Positions 1-10,650 of a stretch of 64,000 nt of DNA are shown here, piece after piece. The stretch covers positions 1,364,001-1,428,000 of the forward strand of contig CM074766.1 of the NCBI GenBank assembly GCA_037355855.1, written 5' to 3'. Under the pieces are notes generated by a model. The model saw only the letters and a program-made list of their open reading frames with translations, did not search any database and had not been told where the DNA came from. Position 1 is the stretch's first letter. Each line of letters begins with the position of its first letter. The position numbers and the translations under genes were made by a program. This stretch comes from Pseudo-nitzschia pungens. Lineage: Eukaryota; Bacillariophyta; Bacillariophyceae; Bacillariales; Bacillariaceae.

Positions 1-141
1 GGTTCGGTTCCCATCCACGACAACTGCGAGGCACATCCGATTGCCACCACAAAGAATGCAGCGAACGAGGCAATTCCCGCTACGCTGTGGTTCTTGCTGC
101 TGCTGCTGCTGCTGCTGGCATCGGTCAGTTACAGTCGCTGA
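1..141 (+). CDS. Possible C-terminal end of a gene truncated by the window edge
   Basis: Frame 1 is open from the first base to a TGA at 139-141 and would encode 46 residues. The last third is a strongly hydrophobic leucine run (eight Leu after Trp-Phe) followed by a short polar tail, as in a C-terminal membrane anchor. The Leu run comes from a CTG microsatellite, so on the other strand the same DNA reads as poly-Gln, and the stretch could also be non-coding. No family is recognised. The fragment is too short to be sure. Confidence 0.3.
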   Translation, partial: GSVPIHDNCEAHPIATTKNAANEAIPATLWFLLLLLLLLASVSYSR

Positions 142-1245
142 GGGTTTGGATTCCATTGTTTTCATTGTATGCGCTTTGGAATGACGCAGCTGTTGCGGAA
201 TCGATGCAATTATCTCTTTTGTGAAAAGGTGGTATTCTTCTGTTGATCGTGCACGGAGTAAGTTATGTTATTGATTCCTGTGCTCAATTATGTTGTGTCC
301 TCTGGGAATACGTACTAGTAATTCCGTAGAAAGGAAACAAGAGTGTTGGAGAGCAAAACCGAACCGAAGTCGCTCGCTGCGAACAACATATCATCAAGCC
401 TACCTCGTACTACAAAGTTCTTATTAGCTGTCCCCGGGTTCTACGTCCCCGACTACTAATTTCTACTGAAACCCGGGGACAGCTGATAGGAATTCTGTAG
501 TACATAACCATACAGTAACTATAGTACTTCGTAACTGCGAGTACATACTTCTACTGTTAATGCGACGTAAAATAAGGTGAGAAAGGCCTAACTTGAAACT
601 AATAACCCACCGATGCATGAATCAAAATCAATCCGTCAATAAGTACGGGAGACCGTCTCACTGCTTGTGTAACAACAGTACCGTATGTGACCGTAAAATC
701 TTACCCACCATTACTATTGAAAACTGGTACAGTAACAAAAGAAAACAACATTACGGAAATGCTAAGAGTCATTTTGATGTGTTCGCAATTGTGTCCAAAG
801 ATAAAATAATGTGAAAGTACGACTCACTCTAATCAATCCTTCAACAACATAAGGATTACCGGTACTGTTATGTTGAATGTGTAGGAAATAAGGTTACGAA
901 ATACAGTAATACTAGTCGACAAGCATGTTGTCAAGTTCGATACGGGCTTAAAGTTTGTTCGCCAAAAGAAAATACCAAAATCTTTCGTTGCGTACCGGTA
1001 ACCTTACGACTATTGTATCACTTGTACCGAATTCTTCACTTGTCCTTCCGCAAATAGTACAGAGTTTTCGAATGATCATGGACTTTAGATTACAATACCG
1101 GTACATATTTTTTCGTTATTATTAGTCTCACTCAATTCACCCACTGGTTTCCCTTGATGAAAAAGTGTTCCTCCAAGACAACCAGTACCAGATCACACTG
1201 TTTCGTTGATTCCCCTTTCGATGTAGTAGAAAGCACTGTTCAAGT
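142..1245. other. Intergenic, AT-rich, no gene seen
   Basis: No reading frame here looks coding. The stretch holds one perfect inverted repeat (426-484, listed separately) and scattered copies of the TACCGGTA and GTAAGGTTAC-like words found in other spacers of this window. Confidence 0.5.
426..484. repeat. Perfect 15-bp inverted repeat with 29-base loop
   Basis: The arm AGCTGTCCCCGGGTT at 426-440 is exactly complementary to AACCCGGGGACAGCT at 470-484, separated by 29 bases. The stem would be GC-rich and stable in single-stranded DNA or RNA. A related word, TGTCCCCGT, recurs in hairpin-like pairs near 3890-4020. It could be the remnant of a small inverted-repeat element or a structured RNA. 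No target-site duplication is obvious. Confidence 0.6.
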
Positions 1246-3720
1246 TCAAAGCATCCGACTCTTGAAGTCTGTAGCTACACGTATTTGGCCCTGGTATTCC
1301 ACCATACGGTAGTCCACGGTATACCCGTGGATTTGGTTCGGATCCTGTGTATGGTACGCACTCATCGATAGCGCTTTGTGCTTGGTGAGTGCTCGATAAC
1401 GGGACGTTTCCAAGTGACTATTCGTCGCCATGGTGGGGCTTTCCGTTCAATGTAATAGAATGTACCACTTGTAGAGATGTGGCAAACTTTCGTAATTGGA
1501 AATTCGCAGCTTCGATTGGATTCAAAAGAGGGTCTAGTCTTTCCTTTTTGCGAGTAAAAAGTTGCACCGAATCTCTTCCGACCGATTGACAAGTTCGCCA
1601 TAATCGTCCAAATAGATAACTTGATACGGAATTTCTGATAAGTCACCAACACAACTGCAGTAGATAGTAAGCATAGACCACTGTATGAGCTCCAAGTAGT
1701 CAATTCTCGACTGCCGAGTAGCTCCAGAAGGTGCGCTCGATATCCGTGACGAGCAGCATACTGCTGTGCGTAACATTGGGATCAGCACCCCTTCGATGAC
1801 CGCACCGCAGAAACGACTCGCTGTGAAGAAGGCCCGCAACCGAAAACATGGGGTCGGAACGGGCGAAACACGCTAGAAAAGAGTCGGTCGTCTCTCTTTA
1901 GACCAATCTCAGTTTCTTTTTTTGTTGTTTGGTTATCGGAACTTTCTCATGTTCGAGCAAAACTGAATCGATATAACCTTCAGGACGGGCATCCACGGCG
2001 TATACCCACATTGGTCCGAGCTCCTTAAATTCATCGTTGAACTGAATCTCCAACTGTCTCTCTCTCACGGTCAAGACCGTTGCATCCAAATAGAAAAAAA
2101 ATCTCTCTCTTTTGCGAGCGTTGCGAGCGCAAATACGTTTCCGTTTTTGGCAGTCGCTTCTACGTTTCCGTTTGTCGTTTTTGGGACCTTCGACCGGCAC
2201 ATCGCCTGGCAAAATGGCCCCCTCGGGACCTTCGACCGGCACATCGCCTGGCAAAGTGGCCCCCATCGATTCGAGCTCTTTCACTTGCTGTCGAACAGTG
2301 ATTCTGTCACCCTCGGAAAAAATACGGCTGTGTCCTCCGGTATCAAAAGCCTTCTCGAGCCGAGCATGCAGGATTTGGCGTGCCTTGGTGGTTATGAAAG
2401 CACCGTAAACTCCTTTTGTAGCCGTGCAAGTACAGTGCGGTTGATCGTATCCTTCATAGGAGAGAACCACACTGCCCGTCAACTCTATTGCAACGCCAAA
2501 GCTAGGAAACAACAAAAACGTGGTACCGGGTTTCTCTGGATTCCTCGGAAAGAACAAACCGGAAGACCTCGAGTGGTCGTCGACATCCCGATGGATGGAA
2601 TTTGTCACGTCTTCCGACACCACATTGGAAAATCCAACGGAGCTTCCGACACTTCTGCCGTAGTACTTACTGGCAATACTTGAATCGACGATGCTTACCA
2701 AGGATCTCGTCAGTTCTTTCCTGAGAACGAAGTCGTCAAACTCATTCTTGGTTGTCGAAGAACACCGCACAAAATCTCCTCGTTTGACATTCGAAACGAT
2801 CCTTCCGGTTTCACCCTCGGTGTCTTCTACCGCGGTATGCTTGGACAAGAGCGACTCGGCAGCCTCCTTTATCATTGGAGGGATGATTTTGTCGTAGGGA
2901 CAGGTACTCCACAAATATATGTCCAGTCGAATGTCGCGGAGATCCTTTCAAGGGGTCTTGTTTTAATCGTGTATGCCAGTTTTTCACCTCGATCGGCGGG
3001 TGGCCGAATGACGTGTTTCCATCCTCTTGCATCATCACCCGTTGGCATCTGATTAGTATTGTATACCAGAGAATTGCATTGTTTCATAGCCCCACAATTG
3101 GTCTGCAGTAGTTGAATAGCGGCATCCCTGGTCACTGTCTCGTTCTTGTACAAAAGCGGAATCACTCTGTCTTCGAGGGGAATGATTTCTTTCAATGTCA
3201 ATAACTTCTTTCCTTGTTTTCATCCGTTATCTTTGGATTGGACGGTGTCTCTGCGTTGGTTGTCGACCTGTTTTCGATCTTTACATCTGGTTTGGACGGT
3301 GTCTCTGCGTCGGCTGTCGACTTGGTTTCGATCTTTACATCTGGTTTGGCCATCGTCTTGGTGTTCGAAGTCCCGGGCTTCGTGCTGCGTGGTTGCTTGT
3401 GAGCTTGTCGCTGATCGATAGGAGTATTGAGGGGATGTTAGAATTCGAAGAGAAAAACAGTTCTGTATCTATGAAAGTGGGCCGAAGTTTCCCGGGGCCA
3501 AACACAATCCAATGGGCATCGACAGCTGGCAAAGAGGACGCGGAACAAAAATGGGATGCTTCGGGAATATTCCAATCGGTATATCCCGGGAGCTGGGTGC
3601 ATGCAACGAGGATAATTGGCTCTTCCTGTAAAGATATTCGTCCGTCGACAATAGGGGAGAGCAGCAACAACAGTACAGCACGGAGTGCAGGCAGTTGGTT
3701 AGACTACAGAGGATACTGTT
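1246..3720 (-). pseudogene. Degenerate minus-strand coding remnant, possibly from a mobile element
   Basis: The longest intact piece is a 338-residue frame at 1898-2914, flanked by shorter frames at 1246-1839 and 2872-3670 that are on the same strand but out of register. Protein-like features include an imperfect tandem repeat (PGDVPVEGPEGA type) near 2180-2260, a second tandem repeat (KPDVKIE...TPS, two copies) read from 3240-3350, and a lysine/arginine-rich block. In the 338-residue frame the order H-R-D, then GVAIELTGSVVLSYEG, then a further His, loosely resembles the metal-binding and barrel strands of 2-oxoglutarate/Fe(II) oxygenases. Some members of that superfamily, the TET/JBP group, travel with transposons in fungi and algae. 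This is a weak resemblance, not an identification. The broken frames suggest decay. Confidence 0.35.
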
Positions 3721-3814
3721 CAAGCGCTATTGCATACACCACCATGCGCTATCCTAGCTGCCATCTTGTATCAACTTCGATGGTGTGGCTCTTGTAAATA
3801 GTCTGTTCCGCGCA

Positions 3815-4022
3815 GCTTCCATTGCTGCGATCGTAGCAGGGACTGCTTCGCGCAACGCGCAACGCTGTTGCGCTTCCCTTATTGCATTCGTAACAGGGAC
3901 TATTGCGTGTCCCCGTAAGCGAAGTATTATCCTTCGTGCTTCACGCAACTCCGTTGCGCTTCGTTCATTGTTCAGCCTACTAGCATTCAACCTATAACAG
4001 GGACAGCATGTCCCCGTAATAG
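3815..4022. repeat. Cluster of short hairpin-forming repeats
   Basis: Two related units are visible. One is a palindromic CGCAACGCTGTTGCG-type word, repeated in variant form about 100 bases later. The other is ACAGGGAC...TGTCCCCGT, present as two closely spaced short hairpins (about 3890-3925 and 3995-4020). The TGTCCCCG half-site matches the stem of the inverted repeat at 426-484. The cluster is probably a MITE-like or foldback repeat. No coding function is proposed. Confidence 0.45.
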
Positions 4023-5395
4023 TATCATTCCACATATACAGGCTTGATTCTTGCAAGGCTCGTACTTGGATAAATCACCGTTTAGTTCACTTGCGGCGGC
4101 TCCAACCATGTGAGCGTACGCATGCTTTGCTGTAGCGTCGGCGCTCCACCTCTAACAGAGACCACACATTCCAAAGCAAACTCTTACCTATCGTTGAGTC
4201 GGATTGGATCCAACAGCAGGATTTGTGGGTCGGTCTGGCCAGAAGAATGGAGGAATGAGTGGTGCATCTGAACGGCACGGTACGTGACGGAAAGTAATCA
4301 ATCTTTGACACTTCCAGGTATCAAGTAAGATAATTACCGGTACTTGTACCAGGTAAGATATGATATGTTACCATGCATCACCCATTGCAACAAGAAAATG
4401 ACGATGATTGGCTCTTTTTTGCGCCCCCAATGGTGCGCGAGGCGGGCCGTCATCTCGCTTGGATTTGCATGAAAACTGAGAACACAGTAATCTTACCGTA
4501 CAAGTAGTAAGATCGTAACTGGGTAGCATATATTATCTCTCGTAATTCCATCATGTGATCGTCCAAGCACCGTAGCCCGGTGCTTGGTAACCGGTGAGCA
4601 TCGGCTTTCGTTTCGGTATGAAACGCACCAATTGCTGCTATTGAGAATGTTCCTACACGTATGTAGGAATCAATCGCCCCAATACCCATAATTGGTTAGT
4701 CCAAACATGGCAGGCATCCTATGGTCAGAAGGACTTCCATGTGCCAGGGCAGGCGGAACGACGATCGACTGCTTCCTTTCGCCGTGGCACTGCTCTTGTT
4801 TGCCTAAAGAATCCAATGAGCTTTGCCGTTTCTTTTGCCTGTCCGCGAGTGTCCGTGAGCAAGCAGCGAAGCTATAGCATCGATGGTATGATCATTCCAT
4901 ACTCCACACGAGAAAGGCATGGCACATCCTGGTTCATTGCATCCGCAAATGGCGATAGGTCGAATTCGATACTGTTTGCATGAACTTTCAGACGCGACTC
5001 GTTTCAGAGACGTAATCGATAGTTGAGACAACAATTTAAAAGAAAACAATCACCACGAAAAACCTAGAAATAGCTAAAACAGATATTCCGTAGATATGTT
5101 GTGTTGGAATATTATGCTTTCTTGTATCGATTTGGAACCGTGTTACAGAATTCTCACTGAATGGCGGTGCGATTCCAAAAAAAATGCAAGCTGGTTTCGA
5201 ATCGTCCCGTTGTTGAATTCTGGGCATCCACCCATCGTGTGCTAGATTGGTTTCAATCCACGAGAAATGAGACCCAATCGCACAATATTGCATTTCATTG
5301 CATTGCATTGCATGGCATGGCATCACACGGCATGACACCGGGTCGAATCAATCGATCGATCGATCGATCGATCAACTGTTTTCTCTCCCTCCGCT
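4023..5395. other. Intergenic, no supported gene
   Basis: Only short, mutually overlapping frames without protein-like character are present. Near the end are simple repeats: CATTG/CATGG words at about 5287-5335 and an ATCG tetranucleotide tract at about 5348-5374. These lie just past the stop codon of the minus-strand gene that follows and may be in its 3' untranslated region. Confidence 0.5.
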
Positions 5396-7252
5396 CTAAA
5401 AGGGACTCAACCCGCCCTCGTAGGCACCCGTCTCGAGCGGGAAAAAGTATTCTCCCAGTCCCTCCCCGGCGTAGTCCGGGCTGTGGACGGCCGTCAGGGA
5501 TTGGTAGTCCCGGCTGGTGTCCTCCTGGACCTCCAGTTCCTCCAGGCTGTCGAGGTCGCTCTCGGGAGACCCCTGCGGCAGGCTCTGAAAGTAGAACTGC
5601 AGCCGCTCCATGCTGACGTAGTGGGTTCGCACCGCCATGAGGTGCCCCTGCTCCAGAAACTGCCGCAGGTACCGCGTCTCGTCCCGGTACTCGGGGCAGA
5701 GGTGGACAAAGGTGGCGGGCACGGACGGGTCCAGTCCCGTCCGCGTCTCGTCCACGTTGGCGGCCGCGAGTTCGTTGGACGGGAGCAGCGCGTTGGCGAC
5801 CGTCTTGGAGAGCTCCCGGGCGGTGGGAAAGGACAAATCCAGGTCGGATCCCAGGATGGTGCGGAACTGCGGGGATGGTTTCCGGCGCTTGCCGGTGGGA
5901 TGCGACCACTCCAGGGGCCGGACCGAAACGCTCGACGAGGACGAGGACGCCGAGTTCCGAAAGTGGCGCTGGATGAGTTCCTGGGCGCCCGATAGCGAGT
6001 CCTGCGATTCGTCCGACAGGGTCAGGCGAAAGACCCCCTCGGGAACCACCGAAGAAAAGTTGTCCCGCTTTCTCTGTCCGCCGCCGAGCGCGAGCGCGTC
6101 GTCGGTTTCGGCCGCTTGGCGCTGGGCCTTGAAGGCCTTTCTCTCGGAGGGGGTCATCGTCACCAGCTTGGAGGCGATGCACGACAGGATTCCCACCGAT
6201 CCCGAGGCACCGGTGGTTCCGTCGCACGACAACTCCAGAATGTCGCCCTGGATCCACTTGGGGTTGGCGGCCAGGTAGAGGATCATGGCGATCTCCGTGT
6301 CGAGGCTGCGGGGACCGTTGTGCGCCTTGTCGGAGGATGCGCTGCCCCCCGTGGGAGACGGGACGTCGACGCGAAAGAGCTCCTCCGTGATGTCGTCCTC
6401 TGCCGCCGCGAAATGGAACACCATCGATTGCATCGTCGCGCCAGCGCGAGTGGGAGCATTGACGAGGCAAGAGAAAAGTGAGACTCCGAATCCGATGCCG
6501 CAATCGCTGCAATCGCACCGTATCCGAGTCCGTCACCACCAACCGTGGTGGCAACAAGAGCCACACAAACTAGCACATCACAGCACATCACAATAGCTCA
6601 ACGGAATAGCGGAACATCACATCACATCACATCACATCACAACTGCTCAACAGAATAGCTCGACGGAGTAGCTCATCATCAACAACACGAGACGGTCGGC
6701 AACAACACAAACACACACACACACACACACACCTTCGGTGCCCTCCCTCAGGATCAGCGTCCTGGGACCCGTGGGCAGCATGTATTCGGGATCGGTGGGA
6801 TCCGGCAGAAATCTCAGGCGCTCCTCGATCATGAGCGCGTTGGGGAGCTGGACCTGCGAATCGGGCGACAAGCGGTAAAAGGTTCTCTGGAAGATGGTCT
6901 TTCCGGTGTAGTCCTCCGGCGGGCGGGGTTCGAAGTCGTCGTAGCCATCGTCGTCGTCGTCGTCGTCGGCAGAGTCGCTTTTCTTCGGGGACCAACGACC
7001 GCAGCGCGGTGAACGAGGAGGAGGTCGCCTTTCCGATGGAGATCGACGAAGGTTGCGGCGGTGGGAGCCACGAGAAATGCGGCGCGCGGTTCCAACGCCA
7101 GCAGCAGCACAGCGAGGACCATCCGACGAGGGAATGAGTTTCGGGTCCGGGACGTCATCGTTTCTCGAGTTCGCGACAAGGTAGCAGTAGTAGTAGTAGT
7201 ATGCGGAAGCGATGTGTTTGTTTGTTCGGTGTGTGATTTCCGAATCGAGCAA
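5396..7252 (-). CDS. Methyltransferase-like protein, two exons
   Basis: Exon 1 is 7252-6733 and exon 2 is 6399-5396. The intron (6732-6400, GT-AG) joins ...GTE to EDDITEELF in frame, giving about 507 residues. Exon 1 has an acidic patch (seven Asp) followed by PEDYTGKTIFQRTF and RFLPDPTDPEYMLP. Exon 2 contains DTEIAMILYLAANP then GDILELSCDG and GSVGIL, laid out like the SAM-binding region of the lysine-methyltransferase-like (Methyltransf_16) family. The usual ELGAGTG motif I is degraded to ELSCDGTTG, so activity is uncertain. Later blocks include PLEWSHP, FVHLCPEYRDE and a C-terminal SPDYAGEGLGEYFFPLE. The N-terminal start is unclear: a signal-peptide-like stretch (MVLAVLLLAL...AAFLVAP, ATG at 7122) lies in another minus frame and would need an extra splice or frame correction to join. 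Confidence 0.7.
6612..6640. repeat. ACATC pentanucleotide microsatellite
   Basis: There are about five or six tandem copies of CATCA/ACATC, inside the intron of the minus-strand methyltransferase-like gene. Confidence 0.8.
6705..6732. repeat. CA/GT dinucleotide tract at a 5' splice site
   Basis: On the minus strand this reads as a GT repeat starting exactly at the exon 1 boundary (GAAG followed by GTGTGTGT), so the microsatellite itself supplies the splice donor of the methyltransferase-like gene. Confidence 0.7.
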
Positions 7253-8819
7253 CGGTTCTGCGGTGTGGTATATTCACGCAAGATGCTTCGGTACAATGGA
7301 ATGGGTATTGAATCGTAGAAAGGGAGTTTCCAGCCGTCGGATCCGAATGATGTCGATAGTAAGGTTAGTCTTTTTGAAGGATACAGTAACCTCAATACTG
7401 GATTACTACCGTATTGCTTGATTTTTTTGAGTAGTTGTTGTAGATTTGTGGATTCGTGCGAAGATCGTTCCCATCATCGCAAATTCCATAAGGTTGACGT
7501 CTGTCTTCCACAGCACTACTTGTACCGTTCACTCGTACCGGTAAGATTTTACTGTACGGTAAGGTTATGGCACGCATGAGAACACTTCTCCGTTGGATGG
7601 ATTTTTAAAATGATTACGAAGTAACCTTATTTACCGTAGAGATGATTGGGATTCCTTTGGATGATTCGATTCGTTTGGTTCCCAACGACAAACTGCCGAC
7701 GACGGCTCCCGACAGCAGCGTCAGGAAGGATCTCCAATCTTCGCACACTTTTCACACTCCCCGTCCCAAAATCTTTTGTGTTTGGCTAGCATCAGTATAG
7801 TAACTTACTATAGATATGTCTAAATACTACTAAAGGTAGGATGTGTTGGTCAGCGGACGGTACTCAGTAATCAACGGTTTCTTTTTAATTAACAGCTGTG
7901 TCCAAGTTCCAGACAGCTGCGAACAAATGGACGACACAGCTTTGTACGGGTATGTTAGGGAAAACTCCGTCGCCATAATTGCAAATCATTCTATCATTCT
8001 TCTTCCAAAACAAACTCCATAAACCAAAACAAAGTATCATTGTAGCATTTGGAATAGCCCGGTAGGTTGCACCAGGCACATCATTGGTTGCTGATTGGCT
8101 TGTACGTTAAATATCCATCCAACCTTCCGTTGTTTCCAATCCCTACCGTAGCGATCAAGCATATTGTTATCATCCCAAAAATTGGGCGAGTGTGTCACTG
8201 TCAGGAGGGCCTGCGCGCTCGGAACATTCGTCGGTGTGAAAGTAGTGGAGGACACCGGCATCTCATGGTTCGATCGTTAAAAAAGAAAGAGGTTCCGGAA
8301 ACACTGCTCGAAACCTCGGTTGATACAATAAGGTTTACCGTAAGGTCTTACGTAATACCAGCAAGTGTAACATATTCTTGCGCCACTGGATTTCTAGTAC
8401 GACGTACGGCAACCTATGGGGTTAGCAAAAAGTAAGACCTTACTGTGTTGGATGAAAAATTGTGCACGCGTCCCACATACTCCAGCTCCCAACCCCGTTC
8501 TTGCAACGGAAGGCACACGTTCCGCGTTGTATGAGTCTTTGTCACCTAATTACGTGTTTTTACGGTAACTTACGATACGAGAACACTCTCGGTCTTCACA
8601 AACAAAACCGGTTTGGAACGAAACAAATTACTGTATTAGTATTGCGATCCTGTCGTGAGCTGCTTTCACCCGTCAGCATCCACGGCCGCTTCCCATCCCG
8701 CATTCCCGGCCTCGGCAGCAACCCTACCCGTACCGGCATCGCATCCCATATAGTTTGAAAGGCATTGCCGTACTATGACAACAGAGCGCAATCGGTAGCA
8801 TACAGCAACGATTGATTGC

Positions 8820-8852
8820 ATTCATTCATTCATTTTCATTCATTCATTCAAT
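8820..8852. repeat. ATTC tetranucleotide microsatellite
   Basis: Two short runs of ATTC/TTCA are separated by TTTC. Confidence 0.8.
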
Positions 8853-8944
8853 CTTTGGACACGAAACGGAGCTGCCGGAGGCATTATTGATTCGTGTGGA
8901 GCCTCGGAGTCCGACCCATCCGACGACAATACGCACAGATACGC

Positions 8945-8999
8945 CAGCAGCAGCAGCACGCAGCAGCAGCACGCAGCAGCAGCACGCAGCAGCAGCACG
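8945..8999. repeat. 13-base minisatellite CAGCAGCAGCACG
   Basis: One 16-base variant (8945-8960) is followed by three exact 13-base units (8961-8973, 8974-8986 and 8987-8999). The unit length is not a multiple of three, so the tract is unlikely to be coding. Confidence 0.85.
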
Positions 9000-9351
9000 C
9001 ACCTGCCCGCAACGCAACGCATCCATCCATCCATACATCCTTACATACCGACCGACTACCCCACCGCATTGGATGGGGCACGGCAGAACACAGACGACAA
9101 ACCACCGCAGAGTAACCTTATCTATCATTGCTATACGTTGCAGATCGCACCCAACCCTCTCCTCTGTTCGTTGGGCACGACGGTCTTGTTCTCGGACGCG
9201 ACACGAAACGGCTTACAAAGACGGTGCACATTCCGCTTTGATCCGTTTGCTGTCTGCCGCGGAACCCTAGCCAACCCATTTCGATTCGATTTCGATTTCG
9301 ATTTCAACAACCCAAAAACATAAACAACAAACAACATACACACATTCCACA

Positions 9352-9579
9352 ATGAGTCGAACACCGTCGCTTTGTGGTGGCTTTCTCACCGACAAGCGAT
9401 CGATGGTTGCCTTTACGTGGTCGGTGACAACCGTGCTCACAATCTTTGCCTTTGCCACGGCCCTCGTGCTGACGGTCAAGGTCCACACGCACTACAAATA
9501 CCTCGAGCGATATTACGACGGAGACGATTGGTACGATTCGTACTACAACTACGACAACAGCCAGGACGAGGGGAACAAT

Positions 9580-9611
<32 letters not shown>

Positions 9612-10576
9612 CGGAGAATCCCACGACGAGAAATACCGCGACCAGGTCCGGGAATCCTACGTCCTGCTGTCCCACATGTCGGCCAGATCGGTGACCTTTG
9701 TGGCCTTTTACACCATGGTGCTGGCCACGGCCCTGTCTATGTACGGGACGGTGGCCATCGTTGGCTTTACCTCGCTGCGGGGGGTCTACATTGCCCCGTG
9801 TTTCACGATCGGCCACAACAAGCTGCGGGTGGGAATCTTTGGCGGGGCGATCGTCGTCTTTGCCAACCTGTTGCTGGTGTGCGCCGTCGTGCTGGGAGAA
9901 GTCAAGGTGGGTCAAAGAATAGAAAAGAATGGAAAGAACAGAAAAGAATAAATGCGTGGCGAGAACGTCTGTTCCCGCGTGTCACGGAGGGAGATGGGCG
10001 GAATCGTTTTGCGCTTTTTCGTGGATCTCGTGTCGGTACCATTCCGGCGTTGGTCGGCGAGCTCACCCAGCGTTTTGTTGTTTCGATGTGTGTTTTCGGC
10101 GCGTTTTACCAATCTCCGTACCGTACCACCGTCACGGCAACGATCGAAATCCTTAGGTGGCGGGCCGCAACAACGACGCGGAAAAAGAAGAAAACGACAA
10201 CGGCGGCGGGGACGGAGATTTTAGCGAGCCGTACGAGGTCGAGCGCATCGCCACGATACTCGCCGTGACGTTTATGTTCCTGAGCGGCCTCTACACGATC
10301 TTTGCCGTCCTGCTGTTTCTGTGCCACGCCGGGGAGGAGCAGTCGATACTGCGGGTCGAACAGGGCAGCGGCGTGGGCATCGGGAGGCACGTCGGCGTTG
10401 GCACGGGCCACGGCAACACCACCCCGCTGGTGGGGCTGGGCGTGGGGGTAGTGGACGGCAGCGGCGTGGTCGATCGCAGCTACGACAGCGGCTTGACGGT
10501 GGGCGGGACGGCCCTGGGCGATGGCGCGCGCGGATTCATCACCATGGACAACTCGTCGCAGGGGACGGCGGAGTAG
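9352..10576 (+). CDS. Four-helix membrane protein of unknown function, two exons
   Basis: Exon 1 is 9352-9906 and exon 2 is 10157-10576. The intron (9907-10156) has GT-AG ends and phase 0, giving 324 residues. Four hydrophobic helices are visible: residues about 17-42, 111-135 and 160-181 in exon 1, and ATILAVTFMFLSGLYTIFAV in exon 2. The loop after helix 1 carries Tyr/Asp clusters and a run of 13 Asn from an AAC repeat. The C-terminal tail is Gly/Val-rich and hydrophilic and ends in SSQGTAE. The layout (short N-terminus, large first loop, four helices) recalls tetraspan proteins, but no Cys-Cys-Gly or other family motif is seen. The ATG lies in a good context (CACAATG). It is not recognised and could be lineage-specific. 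Confidence 0.75.
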
Positions 10577-10590
10577 AATCCACACATCCT

Positions 10591-10650
10591 AATATATATA
10601 TATATATATATTATATACATAGTACATGCACACAAACACACACACACAAA
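10591..10650. repeat. TA tract and CA-rich tract downstream of the membrane-protein gene
   Basis: A TA dinucleotide run at about 10591-10615 is followed by a CA-rich stretch. Both lie just after the stop codon at 10576, probably in or beyond the 3' untranslated region. Confidence 0.7.

Larger units (their letters stand above)
7253..9351. other. Intergenic region with microsatellites, no supported gene
   Basis: No convincing gene is seen. Short frames at 8067-8435 and 8812-9270 overlap one another in several frames and are compositionally biased. The stretch from about 8810 is dominated by simple repeats and probably belongs to the promoter or 5' leader of the membrane-protein gene that starts at 9352. 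Copies of GTAACCTTA-like words occur near 7625 and 9113. Confidence 0.45.
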
